Part shown: piece by piece, positions 45,180-55,159 of the stretch | Layout: each line of letters starts with the position of its first letter | Numbering within the stretch: position 1 is the stretch's first letter | Assembly (NCBI GenBank): GCA_947488615.1 | Contig: CANKZU010000004.1 | Span: 202,411 to 266,410, forward strand | Source of the DNA: an uncultured Aurantimonas sp. | GTDB taxonomy: Bacteria > Pseudomonadota > Alphaproteobacteria > Rhizobiales > Rhizobiaceae | Direction: 5' to 3' | Length of the DNA: 64,000 bases | The notes under the pieces: model-generated | Told to the model about the DNA's origin: nothing | Database searches by the model: none | What the model saw: the letters and a program-made list of their open reading frames with translations, nothing else | Translations under genes and position numbers: made by a program

Positions 45180-45554
45180 ATGGACGAACTGCTGGCGAAA
45201 ATCACTGCGGAAACCGGTCTTGAGCCGTCCACCGCCAAGGTCGCGGTTGGCCATATCTTGACCTATCTCACGGCCGAGAGCGACGATCCCGCCGTCGGCA
45301 AGATGATTGCCGAAACGCCGGGGGCTTCGGACGCGATCGCCACGACCGGTGACGACAACGAGGGTGGCCTGCTTGGTGGCGCGATGGGCGGCGGCATAAT
45401 GGAGCTCGGTTCGAAGCTGATGGGGCTCGGCCTCGACATGCGACAGATTCAAATCGTCGCGCGCGAACTTGCCGCCTTCGCAAAGGCCCATTCCGATCCC
45501 GAAACCGTCGATCGGGCCCTGGCGTCGGTGCCCGGCCTGTCGTCCTTCGTGTGA
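45180..45554 (+). CDS. DUF2267/DUF2780-like protein
   Basis: A 124-residue, mostly helical protein: MDELLAKITAETGLEPSTAK, AVGHILTYLTAE, a Gly-rich loop GGLLGGAMGGG and the end LASVPGLSSFV. Similar small proteins fall in the DUF2267/DUF2780 group; function unknown. AAGAGGAG precedes ATG 45180. Its stop overlaps, as GTGA, a possible GTG start of the following kinase, so the two could be coupled. Confidence 0.65.
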   Translation: MDELLAKITAETGLEPSTAKVAVGHILTYLTAESDDPAVGKMIAETPGASDAIATTGDDNEGGLLGGAMGGGIMELGSKLMGLGLDMRQIQIVARELAAFAKAHSDPETVDRALASVPGLSSFV

Positions 45555-45745
45555 CTGCAGCATCGGGAACTCTGCCAGGCTCTCACAGCATCGGCCCATC
45601 GCGCCAAAAAGTGCTCATCCTCCCAAACGGTTATGGAATACCGGCCGAGACTGACGTATGGTCGGGGGATAAACGCAGGGGTTCGTTATCAGCAGGGGCC
45701 GCGGCGCGGATCGAGGATCCAAGCGCCGCGGAAAAATTGTTACCG

Positions 45746-47461
45746 ATGAGTGTCGAAGCGGACGTCGCTCGCTCCTTACCCGACAGGGTGCGATCTTTCC
45801 TCTCCTCGCCCAAACGGGCGAGGTGGGTAAAATTGTCGCGCGCGATGCGGCGACCGCCCCTCCTCGCTCATCTTGTCCTGTTCGCCCTGATCGTCCTCAT
45901 TCCCGCGCTGCTGTTCAGCGCGTTTCTGGTGCTGCAGTTCTCCGAACAGCAACGTGAAATTGCGGCCGCGCAAGTCAACGATACGGCCGAAATCGTCTCC
46001 AATGCCGTCGATCGGGATATTTACGGCATGATCACCAGCGGCAAGGTGCTGGCCTCTTCGCCGTCTCTGGTAAACGGACAACTCGCCGGCTTTCACGAGC
46101 GAACGGTAGCCGCTCTCAGAACCACCGAGACCAATGCCGAGTTGATCGATCCGGCGCTTCGCGTCGTCGTCTCGACGCTGGAGCCTTATCCCCCAGCGCC
46201 GCGGAAAACCGAATACACCCAGACCATCGAGCAGGTGTTCAAGACCCGTCGGCCGATGGTCTCCGGCGTGTTCTTCGGCGCGCGGGCCGACCGCTTCATG
46301 TTCCATGTCGCGGTCCCGGTGATGCGGGATCAGACGGTTGCCTATGTGCTGGTGATCAACAAGGCCGCCGATACCCTCAACGCCGTCATCGCAAACCGGA
46401 ACCTGCCGCGCGAATGGTCGGCGATCATAAAGGATTCCGAGGGCCGGCGCGTCTTCGCTGCTGTGACCAGCGAGGGACGGATGGAAGCCCAGCAAGGGAT
46501 TTCCTACGACAACCCGTCGATCCTGGAAACGCTGGGCGCGCGCATGAGCGACGATCTCATCGAGGCGTCGACGGTCTCCAGCCTGTCCAACTGGACGACC
46601 ACCGTCGCCGTGCCGAACGCGGTCATCGTGCGACCGGCACTCAGATCCTGGATACTTTTGATGAGTGCCGGTATCCTGCTTCTGTTGTTCTCCATCATGC
46701 TCGGAATCATTTTCGGCCGGCGCATCGCGGCGCCGATCCTGCAATTGTCGAAGCAGGCCGAGGCGATCGGCAAGGGCGAACCCGCAATGCCATTCGGGAC
46801 CGACATCGCCGAGATCGGCGCGGTTTCGAAAGTACTGGCCCAGGCTTCGCGCGAGCGCCGCGAGGCCGAGGAGCAGAACCGTTTCCTGATGCGCGAGATG
46901 ACCCATCGCGCCAAGAACCAGTATGCGCTCATCGCGGCTATCGCCCGGCGCGCCGCAAAGGAAAGCGCCGACACGAAGCAGTTCCTGGATACGCTATCCG
47001 AGGCCTTGAGTTCGCTGGCGCGGTCCGCTGACTTGCTTGCCGGTAGCGGCTGGGAAAGCGCCATGCTGGCCGACCTCGTCCACAGCCAACTCAAGGCTTT
47101 CGGGGCTGGCGGCGAGCAGATCGAACTGGACGGCCCCGCCATCCGTCTCAATTCGACCGCGGCACAGACGATCGGTCTCGCTCTGCACGAATTGGGGACG
47201 AACGCGGCCAAATACGGCTCGCTCTCGGTTGCCGATGGAACTGTGAGAATATCATGGTCCGTCGGCGAGCAGTTCGAGCTCGTCTGGCGCGAAATCGGCG
47301 GTCCCACGGTCGTGGAACCCAAACACGGCGGATTCGGCACACTCGTCACCCAGAAGATGACGTCGCGCGGCCTGGGCGGGACGGTCGAGATGAACTACGC
47401 GCCGGCCGGCGTCGTCTGGAAACTGGTCACCCCAAAAGGCGCCGTCACCGCGCTGGACTAG
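45746..47461 (+). CDS. HWE-family sensor histidine kinase with HAMP
   Basis: Membrane kinase, 571 residues from the chosen start. Helix one is near residues 38-58 (HLVLFALIVLIPALLFSAF), a periplasmic sensor dCACHE-like region follows, helix two is near 300-325, then HAMP and an HWE kinase core. His387 in REMTHRAKNQYALIAA accepts phosphate; LHELGTNAAKYGSL, WREIGG (W-x-E) and GGFGTLV complete it. ATG 45746 lacks a strong ribosome site; the GTG at 45551, overlapping the previous gene, would add 65 low-complexity residues. No response regulator adjacent. Confidence 0.88.
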   Translation: MSVEADVARSLPDRVRSFLSSPKRARWVKLSRAMRRPPLLAHLVLFALIVLIPALLFSAFLVLQFSEQQREIAAAQVNDTAEIVSNAVDRDIYGMITSGKVLASSPSLVNGQLAGFHERTVAALRTTETNAELIDPALRVVVSTLEPYPPAPRKTEYTQTIEQVFKTRRPMVSGVFFGARADRFMFHVAVPVMRDQTVAYVLVINKAADTLNAVIANRNLPREWSAIIKDSEGRRVFAAVTSEGRMEAQQGISYDNPSILETLGARMSDDLIEASTVSSLSNWTTTVAVPNAVIVRPALRSWILLMSAGILLLLFSIMLGIIFGRRIAAPILQLSKQAEAIGKGEPAMPFGTDIAEIGAVSKVLAQASRERREAEEQNRFLMREMTHRAKNQYALIAAIARRAAKESADTKQFLDTLSEALSSLARSADLLAGSGWESAMLADLVHSQLKAFGAGGEQIELDGPAIRLNSTAAQTIGLALHELGTNAAKYGSLSVADGTVRISWSVGEQFELVWREIGGPTVVEPKHGGFGTLVTQKMTSRGLGGTVEMNYAPAGVVWKLVTPKGAVTALD

Positions 47462-47604
47462 AGACGCCGACGCCGCCTGCATGGCCGTGAGCCGAAGGCC
47501 GCATTTCGTTGGCGCCGGAGAGTCGCTATCTAGGCGGGTGTCGGAGGTCGCTTTTTGGGATCGCTGCGGAGGCGAAAACGCGGTGCGGCCAACAGGGAGG
47601 TGCA

Positions 47605-49050
47605 ATGACGGCGCTGACAATCGAGGACATCGATTTTCCGGAAGCCGGAGATGCCGCATGGCGGAGCTTGGTGGAAAAGGGCCTGAAGGGTCGGGATTTC
47701 GAGTCGCTTGCCGCGCGGGCCGAGGACGGTTTTACCTACGGTCCCTTGCACGACCGCAAGCGCGACGCGTCTCCGCTCGCAAACTCTGCGGGAGGACGAT
47801 GGGCAGTCCTCCAGCGCGTCGATGATCCCGACGCCGCGCGCGCCAATGCCCAGGCGCTGGCGGATCTGGAAGGCGGCGCCAATGGCCTGTCTTTGGTTTT
47901 CGCCGGGTCGGCCTCGGCGCACAGGTTCGGACTCCCGATGGAAGGCGATGCGATCGCCCGCGCTCTCGCCGGCGTGAAGCTGGAGATGATCTCGCTGAGG
48001 ATCGAGCCGCATATGGACGCGCGGCGCGCCGTCGAGGCGATCCGCACGCTCGCGAAAGACCGCGGGCAGGAATTCGAGGCGCTGTCCCTCGACCTGTGTC
48101 TCGACGCGATCGGCCCCTTCGCCTTTACCGGGAGCTTCCCAGGCCCTGAGCGCGATTTTCGGGCGCATTCGGGCCGCGCCACGAAGTCGCTTCGCGCAAG
48201 CGGCTTTCGCGGCCGTATCGCCGAGGCGGATGGGCGCGTCTTCCACGACGCGGGCGCAACCGCCGGGCAGGAACTCGGCGCGGTGCTCGCGACAGCCCTC
48301 TATTACCTGAGGGCGATGCTCGATGCCGGCCTCGGCCTCTCCGATGCGGCGGCTTCAATCGGCTTCACTCTGGCGGTCGATCAGCGACAGTTCGAGCAGA
48401 CCGCGAAATTGCGGGCTTTGCGGCTCCTCTGGGCCAAACTGCTGGAGGAATGCGGCGAAGCGAGCCCGCCCGCTGCCCGCATCCATGCCGAGACCTCCTG
48501 GCGCATGATGGCGGCCAAAGACCCACACACCAACATCCTGCGCGGAACCATCGCGGCTTTCGCGGCCGGAACCGGCGGCGCCGACAGCCTGTCCGTACTG
48601 CCACACTCCGCCCCGCTCGGCCTTGCCGATCCTGCCGCGCGGCGGCTTGCCCGCAATATCCAGGTCATCCTGCAGGACGAATCCGGCCTGGCGCGTGTCA
48701 CCGATCCTGCGGCTGGTTCCGGCGGTATCGAGGCACTCACCGATCTGACCGCCGAGGTCGCCTGGAGCGAATTCCAGACGATCGAGGCCGAAGGCGGCAT
48801 CTTCAAGAGTCTTTCCGCCGGCGTCCTGCAAAACCGCATCCTGGACGCCCGATCCGCCCGGGTCGCCAAACTCGCGGAGGGGACGACGGTCATCGTCGGC
48901 GCCAACCTCTACCCGCTCGATGAAGAGCGACATCACGCTCTCCTGGAGCGGGCTCCCGCCGCCGATCCGCCTCTCCAGCCAGCCGGCGAAACCCGCTGCG
49001 AGCCGCTGCGCCCGCACCGAACCAGCGAGACCGTGGAGGCATCGGCGTGA
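47605..49050 (+). CDS. mutA: Methylmalonyl-CoA mutase, small (beta) subunit
   Basis: Non-catalytic partner of MutB in the adenosylcobalamin-dependent conversion of methylmalonyl-CoA to succinyl-CoA. The 481 residues cover the TIM-barrel part ([50 protein letters not shown]). The degenerate cobalamin-binding domain found at the C-terminus of longer MutA proteins (over 600 residues) seems absent. AGGGAGG precedes ATG 47605. Its stop overlaps mutB's GTG start (GTGA). Confidence 0.92.
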   Translation: MTALTIEDIDFPEAGDAAWRSLVEKGLKGRDFESLAARAEDGFTYGPLHDRKRDASPLANSAGGRWAVLQRVDDPDAARANAQALADLEGGANGLSLVFAGSASAHRFGLPMEGDAIARALAGVKLEMISLRIEPHMDARRAVEAIRTLAKDRGQEFEALSLDLCLDAIGPFAFTGSFPGPERDFRAHSGRATKSLRASGFRGRIAEADGRVFHDAGATAGQELGAVLATALYYLRAMLDAGLGLSDAAASIGFTLAVDQRQFEQTAKLRALRLLWAKLLEECGEASPPAARIHAETSWRMMAAKDPHTNILRGTIAAFAAGTGGADSLSVLPHSAPLGLADPAARRLARNIQVILQDESGLARVTDPAAGSGGIEALTDLTAEVAWSEFQTIEAEGGIFKSLSAGVLQNRILDARSARVAKLAEGTTVIVGANLYPLDEERHHALLERAPAADPPLQPAGETRCEPLRPHRTSETVEASA

Positions 49051-51212
49051 CCGACGTTCCTGATTTCACCCGCATCGCGTGGAGCCGGCCGGCGCATCCC
49101 GCCCTCGCGAAGACGCTTGGCGAGCCCTTCGAGACGCCGGAGGGCATCGCGATCGCGGGGGCCTATGGCGCCGAGGATATCGCGGCCCTGCCGTTTCTGG
49201 ACACCTATCCGGGCATCGCCCCCTATCTGCGTGGCCCTTACCCCACCATGTATGTCGAGAAGCCCTGGACGATCCGGCAATATGCCGGCTTTTCGACAGC
49301 GCAGGAGTCGAACGCCTTCTATCGCCGCAATCTCGCGGCCGGACAGAAGGGGCTGTCAGTCGCCTTCGATCTCGCGACCCACCGCGGTTACGATTCCGAC
49401 CATCCGCGTGTCGCGGGCGACGTCGGCATGGCCGGCGTGGCGATCGATTCGATCATCGACATGCGCCAGCTGTTCGACGGTATTCCGCTCGGCGAAATGA
49501 GCGTCTCGATGACGATGAACGGCGCAGTGCTGCCGGTTCTGGCGCTTTACGTCGCGGCGGCTGAGGAGCAGGGCGTCGCCCAGAAGGACCTGTCGGGGAC
49601 CATTCAGAACGACATCCTGAAGGAGTTCATGGTCCGCAACACCTACATCTACCCGCCCAAACAGTCGATGCGGATCATTTCGGACATTTTCGCCTATACG
49701 TCGAAGCACATGCCGAAATACAACTCGATCTCGATTTCCGGCTATCACATGCAGGAAGCTGGCGCGACGGCAGATCTGGAACTCGCCTACACCATCGCCG
49801 ACGGCATCGAATATGCGCGGGCGGGCGTCGCGACGGGGCTCGACATTGATCGCTTCGCGCCGCGCCTGTCGTTTTTCTGGGCGGTGGGCATGAACTTCTT
49901 CATGGAGGTCGCCAAGCTCCGCGCGGCGCGGCTGATCTGGGCCGCGCTCATGCAGAAGAACTTCACGCCCAAGGATCCGCGCTCGCTGTCGCTGCGCACC
50001 CATTGCCAGACCTCTGGTTGGTCGCTGACGGCGCAGGATGTGATGAACAACGCGGTCAGAACCTGCATCGAGGCGATGGCGGCCACCCAAGGGCACACCC
50101 AGTCGCTGCACACCAACTCCTTCGACGAGGCGCTGGCGCTGCCGACCGATTTTTCCGCCCGGATCGCCCGCAACACCCAGCATGTGCTTGCTCGCGAATC
50201 CGCCACCACCACGCCGATCGATCCTTGGGGCGGTTCGGCGCATGTCGAACGGCTGACCCATCTCCTCGCGGAGAAGGCCCTTGCCCACATCGCCGAGGTC
50301 GAGGAGATGGGCGGTATGGCCGCGGCCATCGAAAAGGGCCTGCCCAAGCTCAGGATCGAGGAAGCGGCGGCGAGAACCCAGGCACAGATCGATTCCGGCG
50401 CCCAGACCGTCGTCGGGGTCAACAAATTCCTCAATGAAACCGCCGACGACATCGACGTTCTCTCGGTCGATAACGCCGAGGTGCGGCGCCAGCAGATCGA
50501 CAAGCTCAAGCGCCTCAAGGCAGAGCGCGACGACACCGTAACGGATGCCGCGCTGGCGGCGCTGACGGCGGCGGCCGAGCGCGGCGACGGCAATCTCCTG
50601 GAAATCTCGATCGCCGCGGCCCATGCCAAGGCGACCGTCGGCGAAATGGCCGCAGCGCTGGAGCAGGTGTTCGGCCGGCATGTCGCGACGACGAAGGTCA
50701 TCGCCGGCGTCTACAAACGGGAGGCCGGCGCGATGTCGGGGCGGATCGAACACATCCAGGCGATGAGCGCGGCCTTTGCCGAGGCCGAGGGCCGCCGGCC
50801 GCGCATTCTCGTCGCCAAGATGGGCCAGGACGGCCATGATCGCGGCCAGAAGGTCATCGCCTCGGCGTTCGCCGATCTCGGCTTCGACGTCGACATCGGG
50901 CCGCTGTTTCAAACGCCCGAGGAAGCGGCGCGCCAGGCCGTCGAGAACGACGTCCACATCGTCGGCGCGTCGTCGCTGGCGGCTGGGCACCTGACCCTCG
51001 TTCCCGCGCTGAAGGCGGCGCTCGAAGCGGAGGGGCGCGGCGACATCATGATCGTCGTCGGCGGCGTCATCCCGCCGAAGGACATCGACACCCTCAAGGC
51101 GGCCGGGGCCGCGGCCATCTTCCTGCCGGGAACGGTCGTCGCCGAAGCGGCCGAGGACCTGCTGCAGGCCCTTTCCCGCCACCTTGGCCATGAGAAGGCG
51201 GCGGCCGAATAG
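49047..51212 (+). CDS. mutB: Methylmalonyl-CoA mutase, large (alpha) catalytic subunit
   Basis: Catalytic, B12-dependent subunit of 721 residues, normal length. The substrate barrel is N-terminal ([43 protein letters not shown]) and the cobalamin domain C-terminal with the DxHxxG motif in GQDGHDRGQ (about residues 594-600), followed by GASSLAAGH and VGGVIPPKD. Converts methylmalonyl-CoA, made from propionyl-CoA, to succinyl-CoA. Thymine breakdown, valine, isoleucine and odd-chain acids all feed this step. GTG start coupled to mutA. Confidence 0.97.
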   Translation: MTDVPDFTRIAWSRPAHPALAKTLGEPFETPEGIAIAGAYGAEDIAALPFLDTYPGIAPYLRGPYPTMYVEKPWTIRQYAGFSTAQESNAFYRRNLAAGQKGLSVAFDLATHRGYDSDHPRVAGDVGMAGVAIDSIIDMRQLFDGIPLGEMSVSMTMNGAVLPVLALYVAAAEEQGVAQKDLSGTIQNDILKEFMVRNTYIYPPKQSMRIISDIFAYTSKHMPKYNSISISGYHMQEAGATADLELAYTIADGIEYARAGVATGLDIDRFAPRLSFFWAVGMNFFMEVAKLRAARLIWAALMQKNFTPKDPRSLSLRTHCQTSGWSLTAQDVMNNAVRTCIEAMAATQGHTQSLHTNSFDEALALPTDFSARIARNTQHVLARESATTTPIDPWGGSAHVERLTHLLAEKALAHIAEVEEMGGMAAAIEKGLPKLRIEEAAARTQAQIDSGAQTVVGVNKFLNETADDIDVLSVDNAEVRRQQIDKLKRLKAERDDTVTDAALAALTAAAERGDGNLLEISIAAAHAKATVGEMAAALEQVFGRHVATTKVIAGVYKREAGAMSGRIEHIQAMSAAFAEAEGRRPRILVAKMGQDGHDRGQKVIASAFADLGFDVDIGPLFQTPEEAARQAVENDVHIVGASSLAAGHLTLVPALKAALEAEGRGDIMIVVGGVIPPKDIDTLKAAGAAAIFLPGTVVAEAAEDLLQALSRHLGHEKAAAE

Positions 51213-51241
51213 TCTCTTGCCACTCATCCGGTTCAACATTA

Positions 51242-51249
51242 GTTATAAC
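51242..51249 (+). promoter_or_regulatory. Possible AbrB-Doc promoter/operator
   Basis: The palindrome GTTATAAC lies in a short AT-rich patch between mutB and the antitoxin gene, 29 bases before the start codon, and overlaps a TATAAC-like -10. A TTGCCA about 20 bases further upstream could be the -35, though the spacing is long. The module may therefore have its own autoregulated promoter. Confidence 0.35.
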
Positions 51250-51278
51250 GTCAGAACCTGGAGATCGGAGGCTTTGCC

Positions 51279-51500
51279 ATGAATACCGTCATTCGCAAGA
51301 TCGGCAATTCCGAAGGCGTGATCCTGCCCAAGGAGGTGCTGGAACAGGCGGGATTGGCCACCGGCGACCGCTTGAACGCCATCGTTTCGGAAGATGGCGT
51401 CAAGCTCATCAAGGCGGGGCCAGACTTCGAGGAAGAACTGGCCCACGCACGTGTCTTCATGGACAAATATCGTGACGCGCTGGCGAAACTGGCAAAATGA
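51279..51500 (+). CDS. AbrB/MazE-type antitoxin
   Basis: A 73-residue protein with a swapped-hairpin DNA-binding domain (MNTVIRKIGNSEGVILPKEV, GLATGDRLNAIVSEDGVKLI) followed by an acidic helical tail, the usual antitoxin design. GGAGGCTTTGCC precedes the ATG. The stop overlaps the doc start (ATGA). This AbrB-Doc pairing differs from the classical Phd-Doc pairing. Confidence 0.87.
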   Translation: MNTVIRKIGNSEGVILPKEVLEQAGLATGDRLNAIVSEDGVKLIKAGPDFEEELAHARVFMDKYRDALAKLAK

Positions 51501-51883
51501 CCTGGCGCTGGATTTCGCAGGCGAGCGTCGAGGTCTTCCATAGCGAGCAGATCGACCGCTTTGGCGGCGCGCGGGGAATTCGTGACGCTGGCCTACTGGA
51601 CTCGGCCGTCGATCGCCCCCTCGACAAGGTCGCGTACGGAGAGCCAAACGTTTTCGACCTCGCGGCGACGTATCTCTACGGGATCGCCCGGAATCACCCA
51701 TTCGTGGACGGCAATAAGCGGACTGCGATTGTGGTCGCAGCGGTTTTCCTGATGAAGAACGGCTACGACATCATCGCCGATAACGGCATGGTCTATCAGT
51801 TCGTCACGGATGTCGCGGCCGGCGCCGTCGGCGAGGACAGCGCCGCGCGCTGGTTCCGCGATTTTACGGAAAAGCGTCCATGA
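51497..51883 (+). CDS. doc: Doc-family (Fic fold) toxin
   Basis: A 128-residue Doc-type Fic protein. The catalytic motif is HPFVDGNKRTA (residues 68-78), agreeing with HxFxDxNKR, so it is probably active. Known Doc phosphorylates EF-Tu and stops translation. GGARGIRDAGLLDSAVDRP is the family N-terminal part. Its stop overlaps the corA ATG (ATGA), an odd coupling of a toxin with a transporter. Confidence 0.92.
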   Translation: MTWRWISQASVEVFHSEQIDRFGGARGIRDAGLLDSAVDRPLDKVAYGEPNVFDLAATYLYGIARNHPFVDGNKRTAIVVAAVFLMKNGYDIIADNGMVYQFVTDVAAGAVGEDSAARWFRDFTEKRP

Positions 51884-52932
51884 TCGAGGCCTATGTCCCG
51901 ACCGGTGCCAGGATGCGCGCGGTTCGGGCATCGCCCGACGCGATCCCGGCCGAGGCCGTCTGGATCGACCTGCTCGACCCACGTCCAGACGAAATCACCG
52001 CCGTCGAAGAGTTATGCGGCATCGACGTGCCGACCCGTGAGGAAATGGTCGAGATCGAGGTTTCGAGCCGGCTCTATTCCGAGGACCACGCCGACTTCAT
52101 GACGGCCTCGGTGGTGTTCGGGCTGGATGGCGGCAAGCCGTCTTTCGCGCCGGTCACCTTCATGCTCGCCGACCGCCGGCTGATCACCCTGCGCTATAGC
52201 GCGCCGAAAAGCTTTGCGATCTATGCGGCCAAACTCTGCCGCGAGGCGCCGCGCCATGGTGGCGCTGCGGACAGCGGCGCCCGGCCCGGCGCCGCCGAAA
52301 AGCCGGCCGCCGCCCGCGTCGATCGGCCGCCGTCGGCGGACACGATCCTGATCGGGCTTCTCGAGACGGTGATCGACCGGGTCGCGGACCTCCTCGAGAC
52401 CATCTCGGCGGACCTCGACAGTATCGGCGAGGACATCTTCTCCTCCTCGGCGCGCAAGAAGCCGACCGGCACCAAGGATTTCAAATCGCTGCTGCGGCGC
52501 ATCGGAGCGGCTGGCGACCTCACTTCGCGCGCGCGAGAAAGTCTAGCGACGCTCGATCGCCTGCTCCCCTTTCTCCAGCTTGCACTCGACCGTCGCAAAT
52601 CCAGCGCCAAAGACGCCAAGTCCCGGGTGAAGGCGATGGCCCGGGACGTCCATTCCCTCAATGACTTCCTGTCATTCCTGTCGAACAAGACGACGTTCCT
52701 GCTCGACACCACGGTCGGCATGATTTCGATCGAACAGAACGCCATCATCAAGATCTTCTCGGTCGCTGCCGTCGCCTTCCTGCCGCCGACCCTGATCGCC
52801 TCGATCTACGGCATGAATTTCCGTTTCATGCCCGAGCTCGGCTGGACGTTCGGCTACCCTGCCGCGCTCGCGCTGATGGTCATGTCGGCAATCGTTCCGA
52901 TGCTGTTCTTTCGCTACAAGAAGTGGCTGTAG
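51880..52932 (+). CDS. corA: CorA-family magnesium/cobalt transporter
   Basis: Homopentameric Mg2+/Co2+ channel of 350 residues. The soluble N-terminal part has WIDLLDPRPDEITAVEELCG and a long helical stalk; two C-terminal helices (ISIEQNAIIKIFSVAAVAFL and the last one) flank the signature YGMNF at about residues 310-314, and the end is basic (RYKKWL). An Ala/Pro-rich insertion near residues 125-150 is unusual. Start coupled to doc. Co2+ supply for B12 enzymes upstream is a tempting but unproven link. Confidence 0.94.
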   Translation: MIEAYVPTGARMRAVRASPDAIPAEAVWIDLLDPRPDEITAVEELCGIDVPTREEMVEIEVSSRLYSEDHADFMTASVVFGLDGGKPSFAPVTFMLADRRLITLRYSAPKSFAIYAAKLCREAPRHGGAADSGARPGAAEKPAAARVDRPPSADTILIGLLETVIDRVADLLETISADLDSIGEDIFSSSARKKPTGTKDFKSLLRRIGAAGDLTSRARESLATLDRLLPFLQLALDRRKSSAKDAKSRVKAMARDVHSLNDFLSFLSNKTTFLLDTTVGMISIEQNAIIKIFSVAAVAFLPPTLIASIYGMNFRFMPELGWTFGYPAALALMVMSAIVPMLFFRYKKWL

Positions 52933-53119
52933 ATCCTTGCCGAATTACAGGCTGCCGACTTGCGTCATCCGATCGGCGGAACCGAGCCGGACGCCGGATA
53001 AATCGCGATCCTTTGCCCTCGACTAGCAATTGGTTTGTCGCTCGGACATCTCCGTGCACCGGGACATACGGATCAATTAACTGATAATTTTGGGTTTCGG
53101 TTCAAATTCGGGAAGACCA

Positions 53120-55072
53120 ATGCAGCTTCGGAGACCGATGCAGAGCCCGCCCGCCCCGGCAGATATCCGGCAACAGCAAGACGAACTCGAAACTGTCCGC
53201 TCCATTTACGGTGATGTGGGCTCGTTCGCGGTCGGCTCGTCCGTCGTGATAGCCGGCAGCGCGCTCACCGGGTTTCGCATCGAAAGTCCGATTATCTGGC
53301 TCGTCTGCGCCGCGCTCACCGTGCTGACCACCATGCGTGTCGCCACGATGATGCTCTTCGAACGCAAAGACGCAGACGGCACGGCCAACCCAGCCACGTT
53401 CCACCTGCTCTATCTCGTTCTCGGCACGTTGCATGTCCTGACGGTCGGCGTCTGGACGATGACAGTGTTCTGGCTCGGCAACGACCCGCTCAGCGAGCTC
53501 ATCTCCATCTCGACGTCGGTCGGATTCATGGTCGGCATCCAAGGACGCAACTTTGCGAGTCCAACCATCGTCCGACTCCAGTTGATCGCGCTCGCAGTTC
53601 CCGTCGAGCTCGCGTTCATTATGAAGAATTCCGCTTGGTATCTGGTCTGCGGCCTGTTCTTCGGTGTGTTCATGCTTTCGGTCCTCGCGAACTCCCGGCG
53701 TGTCGGAAAGACTTTTCTAGAGGCGTTGAAGACAGCGCGCATTAACGAGGAGCTGGCCTATCAGGATGCGCTGACGGGATTGCCGAATCGCGCGGCGACG
53801 CAGGGCATGATCGCCGCCGCCGTCGAGCGAAAAGACGAGCCGTTTGCCCTGCACTTTCTGGACCTCGACAAGTTCAAGCGCGTGAACGACACGCTCGGTC
53901 ACACCGCTGGCGACCGGCTGCTGCGCGAGGCTGCCAGGCGCTTCTCCTCAGCGGCCGGCGAATCCTGCCTCGTCGCGCGTCAGGCGGGAGACGAGTTCAT
54001 CATCATCCAGCATGGGATCACTTCCCGCCGCGAGGTGGCCGAACTCGCCGAAGCGCTCTTGGCCACCTGCGCCAGACCGTTCGATCTCGGCTCGATGGTG
54101 ACGAACATTGGTTGCTCGATCGGCACTGTGATCTTCCCGGAGGACGCCGACAACGCTGAGCATCTGCTCCAGCGGGCCGATTTCGCGTTGTATCGCGTCA
54201 AACAAACCAGCCGGAACGGCTTCGCCTTCTTCGAGCCTTCCATGGCCGAGGCAGAAGAGGAACGAATGGCGCTGGAGACCGATTTGCGCCGGGCGATCAA
54301 GACGGAAGAACTCTACATGGTCTTCCAGCCCATAATCGAAGCCAAATCAATGCGTGTCGTTTCCTTCGAGGCACTGGTGCGGTGGAACCATCCGACCAGG
54401 GGAATCGTCTCGCCTGGCCAATTCCTTCCGATCGCCGAAGAATCGCGCCTTATCTCCGAAGTGACTGACAGGACAATACAGATCGCCTGCAGAGCGGCGG
54501 CGCAATGGCCGGACAATGTCGCCGTAGCCGTAAACATATCACCAAGCCAATTGCAGCGCTCAGACCTTCAGAAGGTCATCCTCAGCAACCTCAAGATCAA
54601 TGGCTTAGGGCCGGAACGACTTGAAATCGAGCTGACCGAAAACCTCTTTGTTGGCTGCGACGAGGAAACCGTCCGACAGATCCACGGCCTGCGAGAGATC
54701 GGCATTCGCTTCGCAATCGACGACTTCGGCACCGGCTATTCGAACCTGGGCTATATTAACGACCTCCCCATCGACAAGGTGAAGATCGATCGCAGCTTCC
54801 TAGTCGGGGCGACGCAGGATCATCGCAAGGCAACCGTCCTGCGCGGGTTGATCGCCTTTATTGCCGAACTCGATCTCAAGACTGTCATCGAAGGGGTCGA
54901 GACGGCAGACCAGCTGCAGTTCGTCACGCGCAATCCCAACGCCCATCAGTTGCAAGGATTCATTTTCGGTGCGCCGCTGAGCGCCGTTGGCGCCAGCGAA
55001 TTGGTCCGCCAGCCGCGTTTCCTGCATATGGAAGCGCCAACGATGGCAAATTATCCCAACATATTAACTTAA
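53120..55072 (+). CDS. Membrane GGDEF/EAL c-di-GMP enzyme
   Basis: A 650-residue protein with about six N-terminal helices (residues 35-200), a GGDEF domain (DALTGLPNRAATQ, LDLDKFKRVNDTLGH, QAGDEFI at about 288-294) and an EAL domain (FEALVRWNHP, AVNISPSQL, DDFGTGYSNLGYI, KVKIDRSF, VIEGVET). The GGDEF motif reads AGDEF; the catalytic Asp/Glu are kept, so both activities are possible. ATG 53120 follows GGGAAGACCA. The upstream gap (52933-53119) is AT-richer and likely holds the promoter. Confidence 0.9.
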   Translation: MQLRRPMQSPPAPADIRQQQDELETVRSIYGDVGSFAVGSSVVIAGSALTGFRIESPIIWLVCAALTVLTTMRVATMMLFERKDADGTANPATFHLLYLVLGTLHVLTVGVWTMTVFWLGNDPLSELISISTSVGFMVGIQGRNFASPTIVRLQLIALAVPVELAFIMKNSAWYLVCGLFFGVFMLSVLANSRRVGKTFLEALKTARINEELAYQDALTGLPNRAATQGMIAAAVERKDEPFALHFLDLDKFKRVNDTLGHTAGDRLLREAARRFSSAAGESCLVARQAGDEFIIIQHGITSRREVAELAEALLATCARPFDLGSMVTNIGCSIGTVIFPEDADNAEHLLQRADFALYRVKQTSRNGFAFFEPSMAEAEEERMALETDLRRAIKTEELYMVFQPIIEAKSMRVVSFEALVRWNHPTRGIVSPGQFLPIAEESRLISEVTDRTIQIACRAAAQWPDNVAVAVNISPSQLQRSDLQKVILSNLKINGLGPERLEIELTENLFVGCDEETVRQIHGLREIGIRFAIDDFGTGYSNLGYINDLPIDKVKIDRSFLVGATQDHRKATVLRGLIAFIAELDLKTVIEGVETADQLQFVTRNPNAHQLQGFIFGAPLSAVGASELVRQPRFLHMEAPTMANYPNILT

Positions 55073-55159
55073 CACATCAAATACCGACGCCAATCATAGT
55101 TAATGAATTGTAAATTTTCTACAGGATTGTAAGCTCCGCTGAACGATAAGGATCGTCAG

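Noticed and set aside
49356..51239. 627-codon open frame on the minus strand opposite mutB
   Set aside because: Exact shadow of methylmalonyl-CoA mutase with Arg/Asp/Gly-rich content and no domain.
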